From Gemmatimonadota bacterium (lineage in GTDB: Bacteria > Gemmatimonadota > Gemmatimonadetes > Longimicrobiales > Gaopeijiaceae), in assembly GCA_022571515.1 (NCBI GenBank), contig JACZXQ010000009.1, forward strand, positions 1 to 64,000: a stretch of DNA of 64,000 bases, given 5' to 3'. Shown here piece after piece: positions 1-8,145 of this stretch. A program made the position numbers and the translations under genes. The notes beneath the pieces are model-generated. The model was given only the letters and a program-made list of their open reading frames with translations, was not told the origin of the DNA and searched no databases. Every line of letters starts with the position of its first letter. Positions within the stretch are counted from its first letter, which is position 1.

Positions 1-2
1 TG

Positions 3-1409
3 ATGAGCCTCATCTTCTATCCCAGGGGCGGGAGCGCGCAGGTGGCCCGCTATCTGTCGCGCGCCCTGATCGAGCTGGGCCACGACGTGCATCTGATCAC
101 CGGCACGCTGCACGACGGCGACCCGCAACACGACGCCAATGTGTTCTTTGCGGGCATTCCCCTGACCTTGGTCGATTATACCGACGCGTGGCGCGGATTC
201 GAGCAGGGGGAAGATCCGCTATCCGACGAGTGGGACATCCCCTTTCACCCGAGTTATGAAGACAAATCCGGCGTACCCGACCGTGTCTTCTACAAGCTCA
301 CGGACGCCGAGTATGCAGCACAGCTGCGGTGCTGGACCGGTGTATTCGAGGGCGTGAGGGAGCGCTTCCAGCCCGACCTTCTCCACCTCCACCATCTCAC
401 TCACGCGCACGTCGCCGCGGCGCAGATCTTCCCCTCGGTGCCCAAGCTGACGCAGCTGCATGGCACGGAGATCAAGATGCTGGAGCGTCTCGACGAGTCG
501 AGCGAGGAGTCGGGCCGTCCCGATGAGCTGGACCACGTGGGGCGTGGCATGCTCACCGACGCGGTCGACCTGACGAACCACTTCGCCGCTATCAGCCCGG
601 ACGTTCGTGAGCGGGCGATCGCACGCCTCGGCATCGACGAGAAACACATCGCCACGATCCCGAACGGCGTGGACACTGCTCTGTTCCAGCCGCTGGATTG
701 GTCCACGGACGACAAATGGAATTTTCTGCGGAAGATCCTGGTAGAGGAGCCGCAGGGCTGGGACGAAGGCGGTGTCCCGGGCAGCGTGCGGTACGAGCGG
801 TCCGACATCGAGAGGTTCAGGGACGCAGCAGGCGATTTGAAGCCGCTTCTGATATTCGTGGGTCGCTTTCTCGACTTCAAACGCGTTCCGTTGTTGATCA
901 GGGCCGTCGCGCGAGTCAATCGATCGTTCGACGGTGATCATCTCCCGTTCAACCTGCTCGTCTGGGGAGGGATGCCCGGTGAATGGGAGGGAGAACATCC
1001 TCACACCCTCGCCCGCTCGCTCGACTTGCCCAACGTGTTCTTCTGCGGGTGGCTGCCACACGATGTCCTGTCCCAAGGACTCAACCTCGCCGCGGTCATG
1101 GTCGCGCCGTCCTACAACGAGCCGTTTGGCCAGGTCTACCTCGAGGCGATGGCTACTGGAGTTCCGGTGGTCGCGACCCGAAGCGGCGGACCCCTCGATT
1201 TCGTGGTCGATGCCGGAGAGCGTGCGAACGGCTGGCTTTGCGAAGTCGACGACCTGGATTCCCTGGCGGCGACACTGCACCAGGCGTTAGCTGATGAGAC
1301 GGAACGAAAACGCCGCGGCGCAAACGCGCTGGCGCTCGTCCGTGGCGAGTACGACTGGAAGGAGATCGCCCGCCGGTACGCCGAGATCTACAGGCAGGTG
1401 ATCGGGTGA
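3..1409 (+). CDS. Glycosyltransferase, GT4-type (5' end cut by window)
   Basis: This is a GT-B glycosyltransferase of the GT1/GT4 group, which transfers a sugar from a nucleotide-sugar donor, probably for surface polysaccharide or glycolipid. The N-terminal half opens with FYPRGGSAQVARYLSRAL, the glycine-rich acceptor-side loop. The C-terminal half has PLLIFVGRF (about residue 280) and the donor-binding E-x7-E signature around PSYNEPFGQVYLEAMATG. The first ATG is at base 3 and homologues normally have a beta strand (MKILxV-like) before FYPRGG, so the real start is probably upstream of the window. Acceptor and donor cannot be told from sequence. Confidence 0.88.
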   Translation: MSLIFYPRGGSAQVARYLSRALIELGHDVHLITGTLHDGDPQHDANVFFAGIPLTLVDYTDAWRGFEQGEDPLSDEWDIPFHPSYEDKSGVPDRVFYKLTDAEYAAQLRCWTGVFEGVRERFQPDLLHLHHLTHAHVAAAQIFPSVPKLTQLHGTEIKMLERLDESSEESGRPDELDHVGRGMLTDAVDLTNHFAAISPDVRERAIARLGIDEKHIATIPNGVDTALFQPLDWSTDDKWNFLRKILVEEPQGWDEGGVPGSVRYERSDIERFRDAAGDLKPLLIFVGRFLDFKRVPLLIRAVARVNRSFDGDHLPFNLLVWGGMPGEWEGEHPHTLARSLDLPNVFFCGWLPHDVLSQGLNLAAVMVAPSYNEPFGQVYLEAMATGVPVVATRSGGPLDFVVDAGERANGWLCEVDDLDSLAATLHQALADETERKRRGANALALVRGEYDWKEIARRYAEIYRQVIG

Positions 1410-1473
1410 ACGTGGCGGGACGCCGAGAGCGGCACGAGCACGCCTGCCTCCACGAGCTCGCCGAGGCCCTGGA

Positions 1474-1653
1474 TCACAGCGGCGTTTGGTTCGGCGACCT
1501 GCGCTTTTCACGAGTGCGCGCGATTCGCGGCACAAACATCGGTACACGGTGCCTGTACTCTCGGTAGCTCTCGCCGAACCGTCGTTCGAGTTCGGGCTCC
1601 TCCACCAGCTTCAGTTCACCTGCGTTGAACGCTACGAACGCTGGCGTCCACAT
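1474..1653 (-). pseudogene. C-terminal fragment of isoprenylcysteine-methyltransferase-like (ICMT/PEMT) protein
   Basis: A 59-residue reading frame contains LVEEPELERRFGESYREY followed by RHRVPMFVPRI. This is the characteristic C-terminal signature of the ICMT/PEMT-like membrane methyltransferase family (EEPELE-x-F-x2-Y-x2-Y-x3-VPR-x-P). The membrane helices and SAM-binding segment that should precede it are absent, and an in-frame TAA lies directly before the ATG. It is therefore a 3' remnant. It lies downstream of the glycosyltransferase in opposite orientation, with the exported protein at 1707 behind it. I read it as a breakpoint scar. Confidence 0.6.
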
Positions 1654-1706
1654 TTAGCGCCCCCGATTTCACTGGACAGTAGATTGGCGAGACAGCCGGG
1701 GTCCCA

Positions 1707-2180
1707 TCACCACTGCGCAAGGTCGTACGGCACCACCGGAACGTCGAGGTGCTCTTCCAATAGCTGAAACCGCCGCTGCTCCTCCGCCCTGAACGTCTCC
1801 ATGTCGGGGTACAACTCGCGAAGGATCGGCTCCGTGTCACGCTCCGCGTGCGCGACCTCGGCGTTCCGCCACACGATCGTGAAGCGGAAGTCCCAGCGCG
1901 TGCCCTCCCCGGCGTGGTAGAACGGGGACGCGGCCGACATCTCGACGATGTCGCCCATCTCCTGGAGCCTCTCGAGGACCGGATAGTGGTTCTTCTTGTA
2001 CAGCTCGATCCACTCCTCGAAGTGGCCCCAACGGACCTTGTAGTAGTACTCGACAGGGAACGGCCCGTCCTGGGCACTCGTCGGCGCGGTGTCGGGACGG
2101 GTGACGAACGCCGTGAGGGTCAGGACGAGGACGGCGGCGAAGCCGAGCGCGGCAGGCGTGCGCAGGGTCGGTGCTGACAT
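1707..2180 (-). CDS. Exported protein with possible alpha/beta-barrel (NIPSNAP/EthD-like) domain
   Basis: 157 residues. An N-terminal signal peptide (hydrophobic GFAAVLVLTLTAF, likely cleaved near TSAQ) is followed by about 110 residues starting FPVEYYYKVRWGHFEEWI and continuing LYKKNHYPVLERL. That pattern (Tyr-rich strand, then a helix with W..LYKKNHYPVL) resembles small dimeric alpha/beta-barrel proteins, but the family is not certain. The start at 2180 was chosen over longer in-frame options because GGAGGTACCCC lies directly before the ATG. It is the last gene of the minus-strand run that starts with the selenoproteins, about 110 bp after the small membrane protein, so it may have its own promoter. 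Confidence 0.72.
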   Translation of the reverse strand: MSAPTLRTPAALGFAAVLVLTLTAFVTRPDTAPTSAQDGPFPVEYYYKVRWGHFEEWIELYKKNHYPVLERLQEMGDIVEMSAASPFYHAGEGTRWDFRFTIVWRNAEVAHAERDTEPILRELYPDMETFRAEEQRRFQLLEEHLDVPVVPYDLAQW

Positions 2181-2290
2181 GGGGTACCTCCGTGGTTGGG
2201 TTCCTCTTGGACCAGAATGCCGTGAGCTCGCGAGCGAGCGCGGCGCTATGGGCCCCATGGGCCGTGCGTGCGGAGAACGGGCCTTCCCCC

Positions 2291-2458
2291 TCACCGGGAC
2301 AGGATGTAGAAGAGGATGCCGACCGGGAAGAGCACCGCAGTGCCGAGTGCAACCGAGCGCGGGTGGCCATGGCCATGCTTTTTAGCGTCGCGGTAGACCC
2401 ATGCGGCGGACCCCGCCACTCCGACTAGATAGGCGAAGTAGAGAATAATTGTATCCAT
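2291..2458 (-). CDS. Small two-helix membrane protein (55 aa)
   Basis: The 55-codon frame begins MDTIILYFAYLVGVAGSAAW, has a short polar turn (VYRDAKKHGHGHPRS) and a second helix (VALGTAVLFPVGILFYIL). This gives two membrane segments joined by a charged, His-rich loop. AGGAGAGGACCAGAT precedes the ATG and is a good ribosome site. The gene begins 13 bp after the preceding small frame and lies downstream of the Sec thioredoxin-like gene, so it is probably co-transcribed. The pattern resembles many uncharacterised 50-60 residue inner-membrane proteins. No function can be assigned. Confidence 0.72.
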   Translation of the reverse strand: MDTIILYFAYLVGVAGSAAWVYRDAKKHGHGHPRSVALGTAVLFPVGILFYILSR

Positions 2459-2471
2459 ATCTGGTCCTCTC

Positions 2472-2627
2472 CTAACTTTCTTCGATGGTCAGGCAGAAGT
2501 TCGTTCCATTCCAGGCTCCCGAAACGTGAGCGTCCCGTGGGCCTCGATTCGGGACAAGAGCGAGGGCTCTGAGATATCTGGACTCCATGAGCAATGGCTC
2601 TCCTGTGGCCGGCCAGCCTTTCGTCAT
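2472..2627 (-). CDS. Possible small coupled gene, 51 aa, unknown
   Basis: The ATG overlaps the TGA of the Sec thioredoxin-like gene in an ATGA arrangement, with an AGGGGG purine run just before it. This is typical of translational coupling. The 51-residue product starts MTKGWPATGEPLLM and ends NGTNFCLTIEES. It has no membrane segment and no motif I recognise. It sits between two better supported genes on the same strand. It could be a small partner protein or simply an open frame in a spacer. Confidence 0.4.
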   Translation of the reverse strand: MTKGWPATGEPLLMESRYLRALALVPNRGPRDAHVSGAWNGTNFCLTIEES

Positions 2628-3256
2628 ATCCCCCTGACGGTCTTCGAGTCCTCGAACGCCTCGCGCACGTGTTCGATGGTGTACTCGCCTCGTTTCCTGG
2701 TCATGTTCAGAAGACCCTCCCAATGGAGCTGAAGACCGAGGTCGCTACGGCTCATATGGCTTGGCTCAACCCCGTCCCCGAGTAGCCGGAGAAGCTCCTG
2801 CGCAAATCTGCTCGGGTACAGAACAAGGTCCCGGTCCGCACCCGAATCCGCCGGAAGTTGGTGCATCCGGAACGCGGGATCGGGCGGTTCGTCCTCGCCC
2901 CAGGTCACTCCCGGCGGGTAAAGGAAATAGAAGTCCCATGCCGTGGACTGAAGTCCCAGAGTCTTCGAGTACAGATTGCCGACCCGACGCTCCGGATCCC
3001 AGACATGGACCACCGGTAGGTCCTGGAACGGTGCAGCCTCGGCTTCGGCCCGCTCGAGGCTGTCCTTTCGCATCATGGGGAGCCAGACAGCGAAGCCTTT
3101 CAGTTCGTGGGCCTGGAATTCCTCGAGCAGTTTTCGGACAACACCTTGTCCGTAGATGCATACGGGTCACGTAGGCGAGTAGACGGCGACCAGCCTGACG
3201 GACCCACTGCTGCTGTTGAATTCCTGCCTGAGTTTGTCGAGATCCAGAGTTTGCAT
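2624..3256 (-). CDS. Selenocysteine-containing thioredoxin-like protein (Sec-P-V-C)
   Basis: 210 residues if UGA at 3167-3169 is read as Sec30. The frame is open on both sides of this codon. A beta strand (VRLVAVYSPT) runs into Sec-P-V-C and then IYGQGVVRKLLEEFQ. This is the thioredoxin-fold arrangement of strand, C-x2-C at a helix start, and helix, with the first Cys replaced by Sec. Later parts include LPVVHVWDPERRVGNLYSK and STAWDFYFLYPPGVTW, which look like the redoxin beta-sheet with an aromatic insertion. There is no signal peptide, so it is cytoplasmic. The ATG at 3256 has AAAGGGGGCACAGGGACG before it. Reading the UGA as a stop would leave a useless 29-residue peptide, and the downstream part would lose its active site. 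It starts 20 bp after the Sec oxidoreductase, so the two are almost certainly one operon. The exact substrate is unknown. Confidence 0.82.
3135..3152 (-). promoter_or_regulatory. Candidate bacterial SECIS hairpin for the Sec thioredoxin-like gene
   Basis: In the mRNA the stem begins 14 nt after the UGA. Perfect 6-bp arms CGGACA and UGUCCG enclose the loop AGGUGU. A short stem with GGU or GU in the apical loop, 15-40 nt after UGA, is what SelB recognises in known bacterial SECIS elements. The hairpin lies wholly in coding sequence, as bacterial SECIS elements do. Confidence 0.7.
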
Positions 3257-3276
3257 CGTCCCTGTGCCCCCTTTCG

Positions 3277-4653
3277 TCAGTTCGCTGCCCGGGCAGCTGC
3301 CTTCACCATCTCGCTCAACGTGGGATGGGCGTGGATGGACTTTGTGATGCGCTCGATGCGGCCGTGGTCGTGCATGGCGGCCACGACCTCGTGGAGCAGG
3401 TCGTCCGCGTGAGGTGCCAGGATGTGAAATCCGAGGATTTCGCCGTCGGCTCGATTCACCACGGCCTTGAGCCGGCCACGTTGATCACCGATCGCAAGGG
3501 GCCTGGCACCCTGGACGGGGACGCTCCCCACCGCAACGTCGTAGCCCTGCTCACTCGCCTCGGTCTCCGTCAGACCCACGGCGGCGAGCGCCGGATCGCT
3601 GAAGATGACGCGTGGCACCACCCGATAGTCGACGCTGCGCCCTGCCCCCTTCACTGCATTGAGAGCGGCGATGCGTGCGTCGTAGGTCGCCACGTGGGTA
3701 AACATCCACCCACCCTTCACGTCTCCGATGGCATAGATGTTGGGCTGGCTGGTGGTCAGCCGATCATCCACCTGGACGAAGCCCTTTTCCAGGGCCGCTA
3801 CTCCTGCCGCCCCCAGGTCGAGTCGGTCGGTGTTCCCGACGCGGCCGGCCGCCAGCAACACGACCTCAGCGCGAAACTCCTTCTCTTCTCCATCCACCAC
3901 GGCCGAGGCCACCGACTCATGCCCATCTTTGCGCAGCGAGGTGACGGGAGCATTCGTATGCACTTCGATGTCCTCTTCTCGAAGATACCCGGCCAGGAGC
4001 TGCGCCAGATCCGGATCCTCCGTGGGCGCCAGCCGGCTGTTACGGCCGAGGAGAGTCACTCGAGTGCCGAAACGACCGTACATCTGGGCGAACTCGATGC
4101 CGACATAGCCGCCGCCCACGATGATCATGCTCGAGGGCAGATCAGTCAGATCGAGGGCGGTCTTGTTGGTGAGAACCTCGACCTCGTCGAGGCCGGGAAT
4201 GGGCGGTACGACTCGACGCGCCCCGGTGGCCACGATGGCCTTCTCGAAGCTCAAGCGGCCATCCCCCGTTTCGATCTCATGCTCGTTCAGGAAACGAGCT
4301 TCCCCTCGCAGGAAATCGATCGCTTCCTTTCGCCGCTCGAGAGCGCCATGGATCGACTCGTGGATGCCTTTGACGATCGAGTCCTTGCGGCCAACGGCCT
4401 GATCCAAGTGGAAGCGAACCTGGCCCTCGACTTCGACTCCGAATTCAGCTGCCCGCCGGGCAACCAGATGCATGACCTCGGCCGAACGCAGTAGGGCCTT
4501 GGTGGGAACGCACCCTTCGTTGACTCAGGTGCCGCCGACCTCGTGCTCCTCGATCAATGCGACCTTGGCTCCCAGGTTCGCGGCCATGTGGGCAGCCGGA
4601 AGTCCACCCTGTCCGGCTCCCACGACCAGGACGTCGTAGTCGTAGGCTGGCAT
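3277..4653 (-). CDS. Selenocysteine-containing pyridine nucleotide-disulfide oxidoreductase (dihydrolipoyl dehydrogenase/mercuric reductase class)
   Basis: 458 residues with UGA at 4525-4527 read as Sec43. The N-terminal FAD site is YDVLVVGAGQGGLPAA. The redox motif is GGT-Sec-VNEGC-VPTK, matching the family pattern GGTC-x4-C with the first (interchange) Cys replaced by Sec. The NAD(P)H site is MIIVGGGYVGIEFAQMYGRFG, the second FAD motif is NIYAIGDVKGG, and the C-terminal catalytic His-Glu pair is HAHPTLSE. Length is normal for the class. It lacks the N-terminal metal-binding domain and C-terminal Cys pair of MerA, so mercuric reductase activity is not supported. The start at 4653 has AAAGGAGCGGTAC before it. 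The partner is plausibly the Sec thioredoxin-like protein encoded 20 bp downstream. NADH/NADPH preference was not determined. Confidence 0.86.
4501..4514 (-). promoter_or_regulatory. Weak candidate SECIS hairpin in the Sec oxidoreductase gene
   Basis: Ten nt after the UGA the mRNA can form GGUG/CACC around the loop CGUUCC. The stem is only four pairs, but the loop carries GU and the spacing fits. Alternative pairings exist (GGG/CCC around UGCGUU, or GGCC/GGCC further down), so the true element needs folding analysis. Confidence 0.4.
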
Positions 4654-4808
4654 GTACCGCTCCTTTTCTGCTGGAGACTGGGCAAGAATTCTCTCACGCG
4701 ATTCTCCAACGTACCGCATGGTGACCATGCCGTCGCCCTCGGCGAGTTCACCCTTCCCTATCGTCTTCCGGGTTGACGAGGCCTTTGAGCCCCGGTGCAT
4801 ATTGGGGG

Positions 4809-7800
4809 ATGCGCGCCGTCCTGCTCTTCGCGTTCCTGTGCTCCGGCGCCGCCGGACTCGTGTACGAGCTCGTGTGGAGCCGATACCTGGCGCTGTTCGT
4901 GGGACACAGCGCGGTCGCGCAGGTGCTGGTCATCGCGATGTTCCTGGGCGGCATGTCTGTGGGCGCCCTGACGGTGGGGAAACGCTCGCGTCGGGTGCGC
5001 CGTCCGCTGCTCGCCTACGCCTCCATCGAGTTGGCCCTCGCCGTGGTGGGGCTCGCGTTCCACAGCGGTTTCCGCGTAGTGAGCGCCTTTTCGTACCAGA
5101 CGATCTTCCCTGCGTTGGCGTCGCCCTGGGCGATCGGGCTCTGGAAGTGGAGCATCGCGGGACTGCTGATCTTTCTGCCGTCCATCTTACTGGGTGCCAC
5201 CTTCCCCCTCATGGCCGCCGGCGTGATCCGGGCCTTCCCGCGGAAGCCGGGCGGGACGATCGCGGCGCTCTATTTCGTGAACAGCCTCGGTGGCGCCATC
5301 GCCGTGCTGGCCGCCGGCTTCGTGTTCGTCGCGGCCTTCGGGTTGCCAGGAACATCCGCCAGCGCCGCGGCGCTGAACCTCACCGCGGCGCTCCTGGCGG
5401 CTGCCGCGGCCTTGGCCATGAAGACACCGGGGGGTGCCCCTGCGGAGACAGCCGCCCGAGACGTAGTGCCCAGCGGGGCGGTGCCCCGGCGGATTCTTCC
5501 GATCTGGCGACTCCTGCTCGCCGCAAGCGCGCTCACCGCGGTCGCGTCGTTCGTGTACGAGATCGCCTGGATCCGAATGCTGTCGCTCGTCATGGGAAGC
5601 GCCACCCACTCGTTCGAGCTGATGCTGTCGGCCTTCATCCTCGGACTGGCACTGGGGGCCATCGCCATCCGGCGACAGGCGGACCGCTCCTCCCGGCCGT
5701 TGGCGCTCCTCGGTGGAGTGCAGTTGCTGATGGGACTGCTCGCGCTCGCGACGCTGCCCGTCTATGCCCAGTCGTTCGGGTGGATCGCCAGCCTGGTCTC
5801 GGAGCTGCCGGCCACCGAAGCCGGGTACCGGACGTTCAGCCTGGCGCGATACGGTCTGGCGCTGGCGGTCATGCTCCCCGCCACGGCGCTCGCCGGCATG
5901 ACGTTGCCACTCATCACGAGCACGCTGCTGCGCGTGGGCGCGGGCGAGCGGGCCATCGGATGGGTGTACGCGACCAACACGGCGGGAGCCGTGGTGGGCG
6001 TCATGCTCGCGGGTCTCGTCCTGATGCCTGCTCTGGGCCTGAAGGGGATGCTGGTCGCGGGGGCGGCCCTCGACATGGCGCTGGGCGTCGTCCTTCTCGG
6101 AGCGGCACGGCGCGGCATCTTCCACGCGGCCGGTGAGCTTCCGGCTGCGACCGGCGGTGAGTCCGCCAAGGGACGGGCGCCGCCGTCCGTTCCGGCATGG
6201 TTGGCTCCTGCGGCGGCCGTGGCGGCGCTGCTCGTGGCCGTCGGAACGGCCACCGGAGTGCGTCTCGATCGGGCGACTCTAACGAGCGGCGTCTTCCGGT
6301 CCGGCGAGACGGCCGTCGAGAACCGGCCTGTGCTGTACTACGCCGACGGCCGCACCGCGACGATCGGTGTGCACGTCATGGGCGCGGACACCCTGGTGGT
6401 GCTGACGTCGAACGGGAAGCCGGACGCCTCGCTTTCCTGGCGCTGGATGCGGGCCGCGCGCGAACCCGTGGAACCCGCACCGATCACGCAGACGGACGAG
6501 TCCACCCAGATGCTTACCGCCGTGATCGCCGGAGCACACGCGAGGGGTGGGCGGGCCGCCGTGATCGGGCAGGGCTCGGGGATTTCCGGCCATTTCCTGC
6601 TGGCGGATCCGACGCTGGAATCTCTCGTCACGATCGAGATCGAGCCGCGGGTCATTGACGCGTCGTACGTCTATTATCCAGCCAACGCCCGGGTCTTCGA
6701 CGATCCACGCTCTCACATCGTGATCGGCGACGCCAAGTCCTATTTCGCGCATGCCGGCGTCCGGTACGACCTGATCCTCTCGGAGCCGTCCAACCCCTGG
6801 GTGAGCGGCACGGCCAGCCTCTTCAGCCTCGAATTCTACGACCAGATCCGACGCTACCTGTCCGAAGAGGGAGTGTTCGGCCAGTGGTTCCAGTTGTACG
6901 AGACCAGCGACGAGATGGTCACCAGCGTTCTGGCCGCGCTTCACGCCAGCTTCCCGGCGTTCCGTGGATATCTGGTGGGAGAGCACGACCTGATGATCGT
7001 CGCCACGGTGGCCGACAGCTTGCCCGACCCTGATTGGAGCTTGCTGGACGATCTCGGCTTCCGGGCGGACCTGGCACACGTGCCGCGCATTCGCGCAGAG
7101 CACCTCGACGCGCTGCAGGTCTTCACGCGTGCCGAGTTGACGCCTCTGCTCGAGGGTTGGGAGACTCCCAACTCCGACTACCGCCCCGTGCTCGATCTCG
7201 GTTCGGAGCGGACGCGCTTCCTTGACACCTCGGCCGAGGGCGTGTCCGGGCTGGTTTCGAACCGGTTCCGCATCGCGGCCGCTCTCGGGGGGTGGCGGCG
7301 TCCACTCGCGAGCTTCGAGGACACCCCCATCACCGTGTTGGGCCCGCTCATGGCGCGCTCCCGGGCCGTCCGGGCCCGTCGAGCCGTCACCGCTGCGGAA
7401 GAAGCCGACGACCCTGCCTTGGCCGGGTTCGCGCAGGGTGTGGCTCGGGCGCTCACCCTGCTTTGGCAGCCGCCGGCCGAAACGACCGAGACCGACCGGT
7501 GGGCCGCCTGGGTTTATGCGTTCGTGACGACCGAGGCCATCCTACACGCCGGCAGCGCTGGGTACGAAGACACGGCCTTCTATGCTCGTGTGCTCTCCAT
7601 CCTCGAGGAGGCCGAGGTCCCCCCGGAGGTCGAGACAGTCGTGGCGTTTCTGCGAGGACTCGCGGGGTGGGACTTCGAGCAGGCCGCGCGCGCGGGTGCG
7701 AGCCTGATCGCGGCGGGCTCACCCGGCTCAGAAGGCGGGGGCTGGACTCCACCTCCCACGTTGGCGCAGTTCCCACCATCGTTGTTGCTCGACGGCACCG

Positions 7801-7952
7801 TGGTGGCCGCACTGAGAATTGGTGATACCGTGTTGGCCGCAGACGCCTACCAGCGCCTCGCACCGGTAAGCGGGCGCGGCGAAGCCGACTTCAGGATGCA
7901 GCTCCTGCGCGCGCACATCAGCCGCGCCCAACGGGCCGGAGGCCTGCCGTAG
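4809..7952 (+). CDS. Fused multi-helix membrane protein with spermidine-synthase-like domain
   Basis: About 1047 residues. The N-terminal ~430 residues are a polytopic membrane region (MFS-like, starting LLFAFLCSGAAGLVYELVWS). A Rossmann methyltransferase-like domain of the polyamine aminopropyltransferase group follows, with AAVIGQGSGISGHFLLADP, an acidic ribose site (VTIEIEPRVID) and DLILSEPSNPWVSGTASLFS. The last ~250 residues are alpha-helical without a known motif. Such fusions are common in environmental bacteria; their reaction is mostly unproven, so polyamine synthesis should not be assumed. ATG 4809 was chosen because the first helix starts directly after it; a TTG at 4773 is an alternative. 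It is divergent from the selenoprotein operon, with 155 bp between starts. Confidence 0.82.
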   Translation: MRAVLLFAFLCSGAAGLVYELVWSRYLALFVGHSAVAQVLVIAMFLGGMSVGALTVGKRSRRVRRPLLAYASIELALAVVGLAFHSGFRVVSAFSYQTIFPALASPWAIGLWKWSIAGLLIFLPSILLGATFPLMAAGVIRAFPRKPGGTIAALYFVNSLGGAIAVLAAGFVFVAAFGLPGTSASAAALNLTAALLAAAAALAMKTPGGAPAETAARDVVPSGAVPRRILPIWRLLLAASALTAVASFVYEIAWIRMLSLVMGSATHSFELMLSAFILGLALGAIAIRRQADRSSRPLALLGGVQLLMGLLALATLPVYAQSFGWIASLVSELPATEAGYRTFSLARYGLALAVMLPATALAGMTLPLITSTLLRVGAGERAIGWVYATNTAGAVVGVMLAGLVLMPALGLKGMLVAGAALDMALGVVLLGAARRGIFHAAGELPAATGGESAKGRAPPSVPAWLAPAAAVAALLVAVGTATGVRLDRATLTSGVFRSGETAVENRPVLYYADGRTATIGVHVMGADTLVVLTSNGKPDASLSWRWMRAAREPVEPAPITQTDESTQMLTAVIAGAHARGGRAAVIGQGSGISGHFLLADPTLESLVTIEIEPRVIDASYVYYPANARVFDDPRSHIVIGDAKSYFAHAGVRYDLILSEPSNPWVSGTASLFSLEFYDQIRRYLSEEGVFGQWFQLYETSDEMVTSVLAALHASFPAFRGYLVGEHDLMIVATVADSLPDPDWSLLDDLGFRADLAHVPRIRAEHLDALQVFTRAELTPLLEGWETPNSDYRPVLDLGSERTRFLDTSAEGVSGLVSNRFRIAAALGGWRRPLASFEDTPITVLGPLMARSRAVRARRAVTAAEEADDPALAGFAQGVARALTLLWQPPAETTETDRWAAWVYAFVTTEAILHAGSAGYEDTAFYARVLSILEEAEVPPEVETVVAFLRGLAGWDFEQAARAGASLIAAGSPGSEGGGWTPPPTLAQFPPSLLLDGTVVAALRIGDTVLAADAYQRLAPVSGRGEADFRMQLLRAHISRAQRAGGLP

Positions 7953-7978
7953 GGAGAGAGACGCTACCGGGTTGAAAT

Positions 7979-7993
7979 CCGGAGCGGCTCCGG
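7979..7993 (+). terminator. Hairpin after the spermidine-synthase-like gene
   Basis: CCGGAG-cgg-CTCCGG forms a 6-bp GC stem about 26 bp after the stop codon. No U-run follows. It may act as a terminator or mRNA end structure between two convergent genes. Confidence 0.4.
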
Positions 7994-8145
7994 CTGATTC
8001 GTCGGCACCGATCCCCGAACGGTGAACGTCCCGGGCGGCACCGGCGCGCCCGCCCTGGGACCTGGCTGCGGGCGGGGATTTCAGCGTGACGACGGGTGCG
8101 GAAGCCCCAGCGGGCGCCCTCCCCGAAGTGGCCCCAAAGGCCTCA

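Noticed and set aside
219-1280. Long minus-strand frame inside the glycosyltransferase
   Set aside because: It is the antisense of a well-supported gene, Arg/Pro-rich without motifs, as expected in GC-rich DNA.
1406-1567. 53-codon plus-strand frame overlapping the glycosyltransferase stop by GTGA
   Set aside because: It overlaps the ICMT-like fragment on the other strand, whose signature is stronger; no motif or conservation sign.
3277-3279. UGA at the end of the Sec oxidoreductase as another Sec with a longer C-terminus
   Set aside because: The family ends here (HAHPTLSE followed by a short helix). The sequence after it has no protein-like pattern and the next gene starts 20 bp later.
7970-8045. 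tRNA-like or riboswitch-like element after the spermidine-synthase-like gene
   Set aside because: Only one simple hairpin could be drawn; no T-loop motif or cloverleaf fits.
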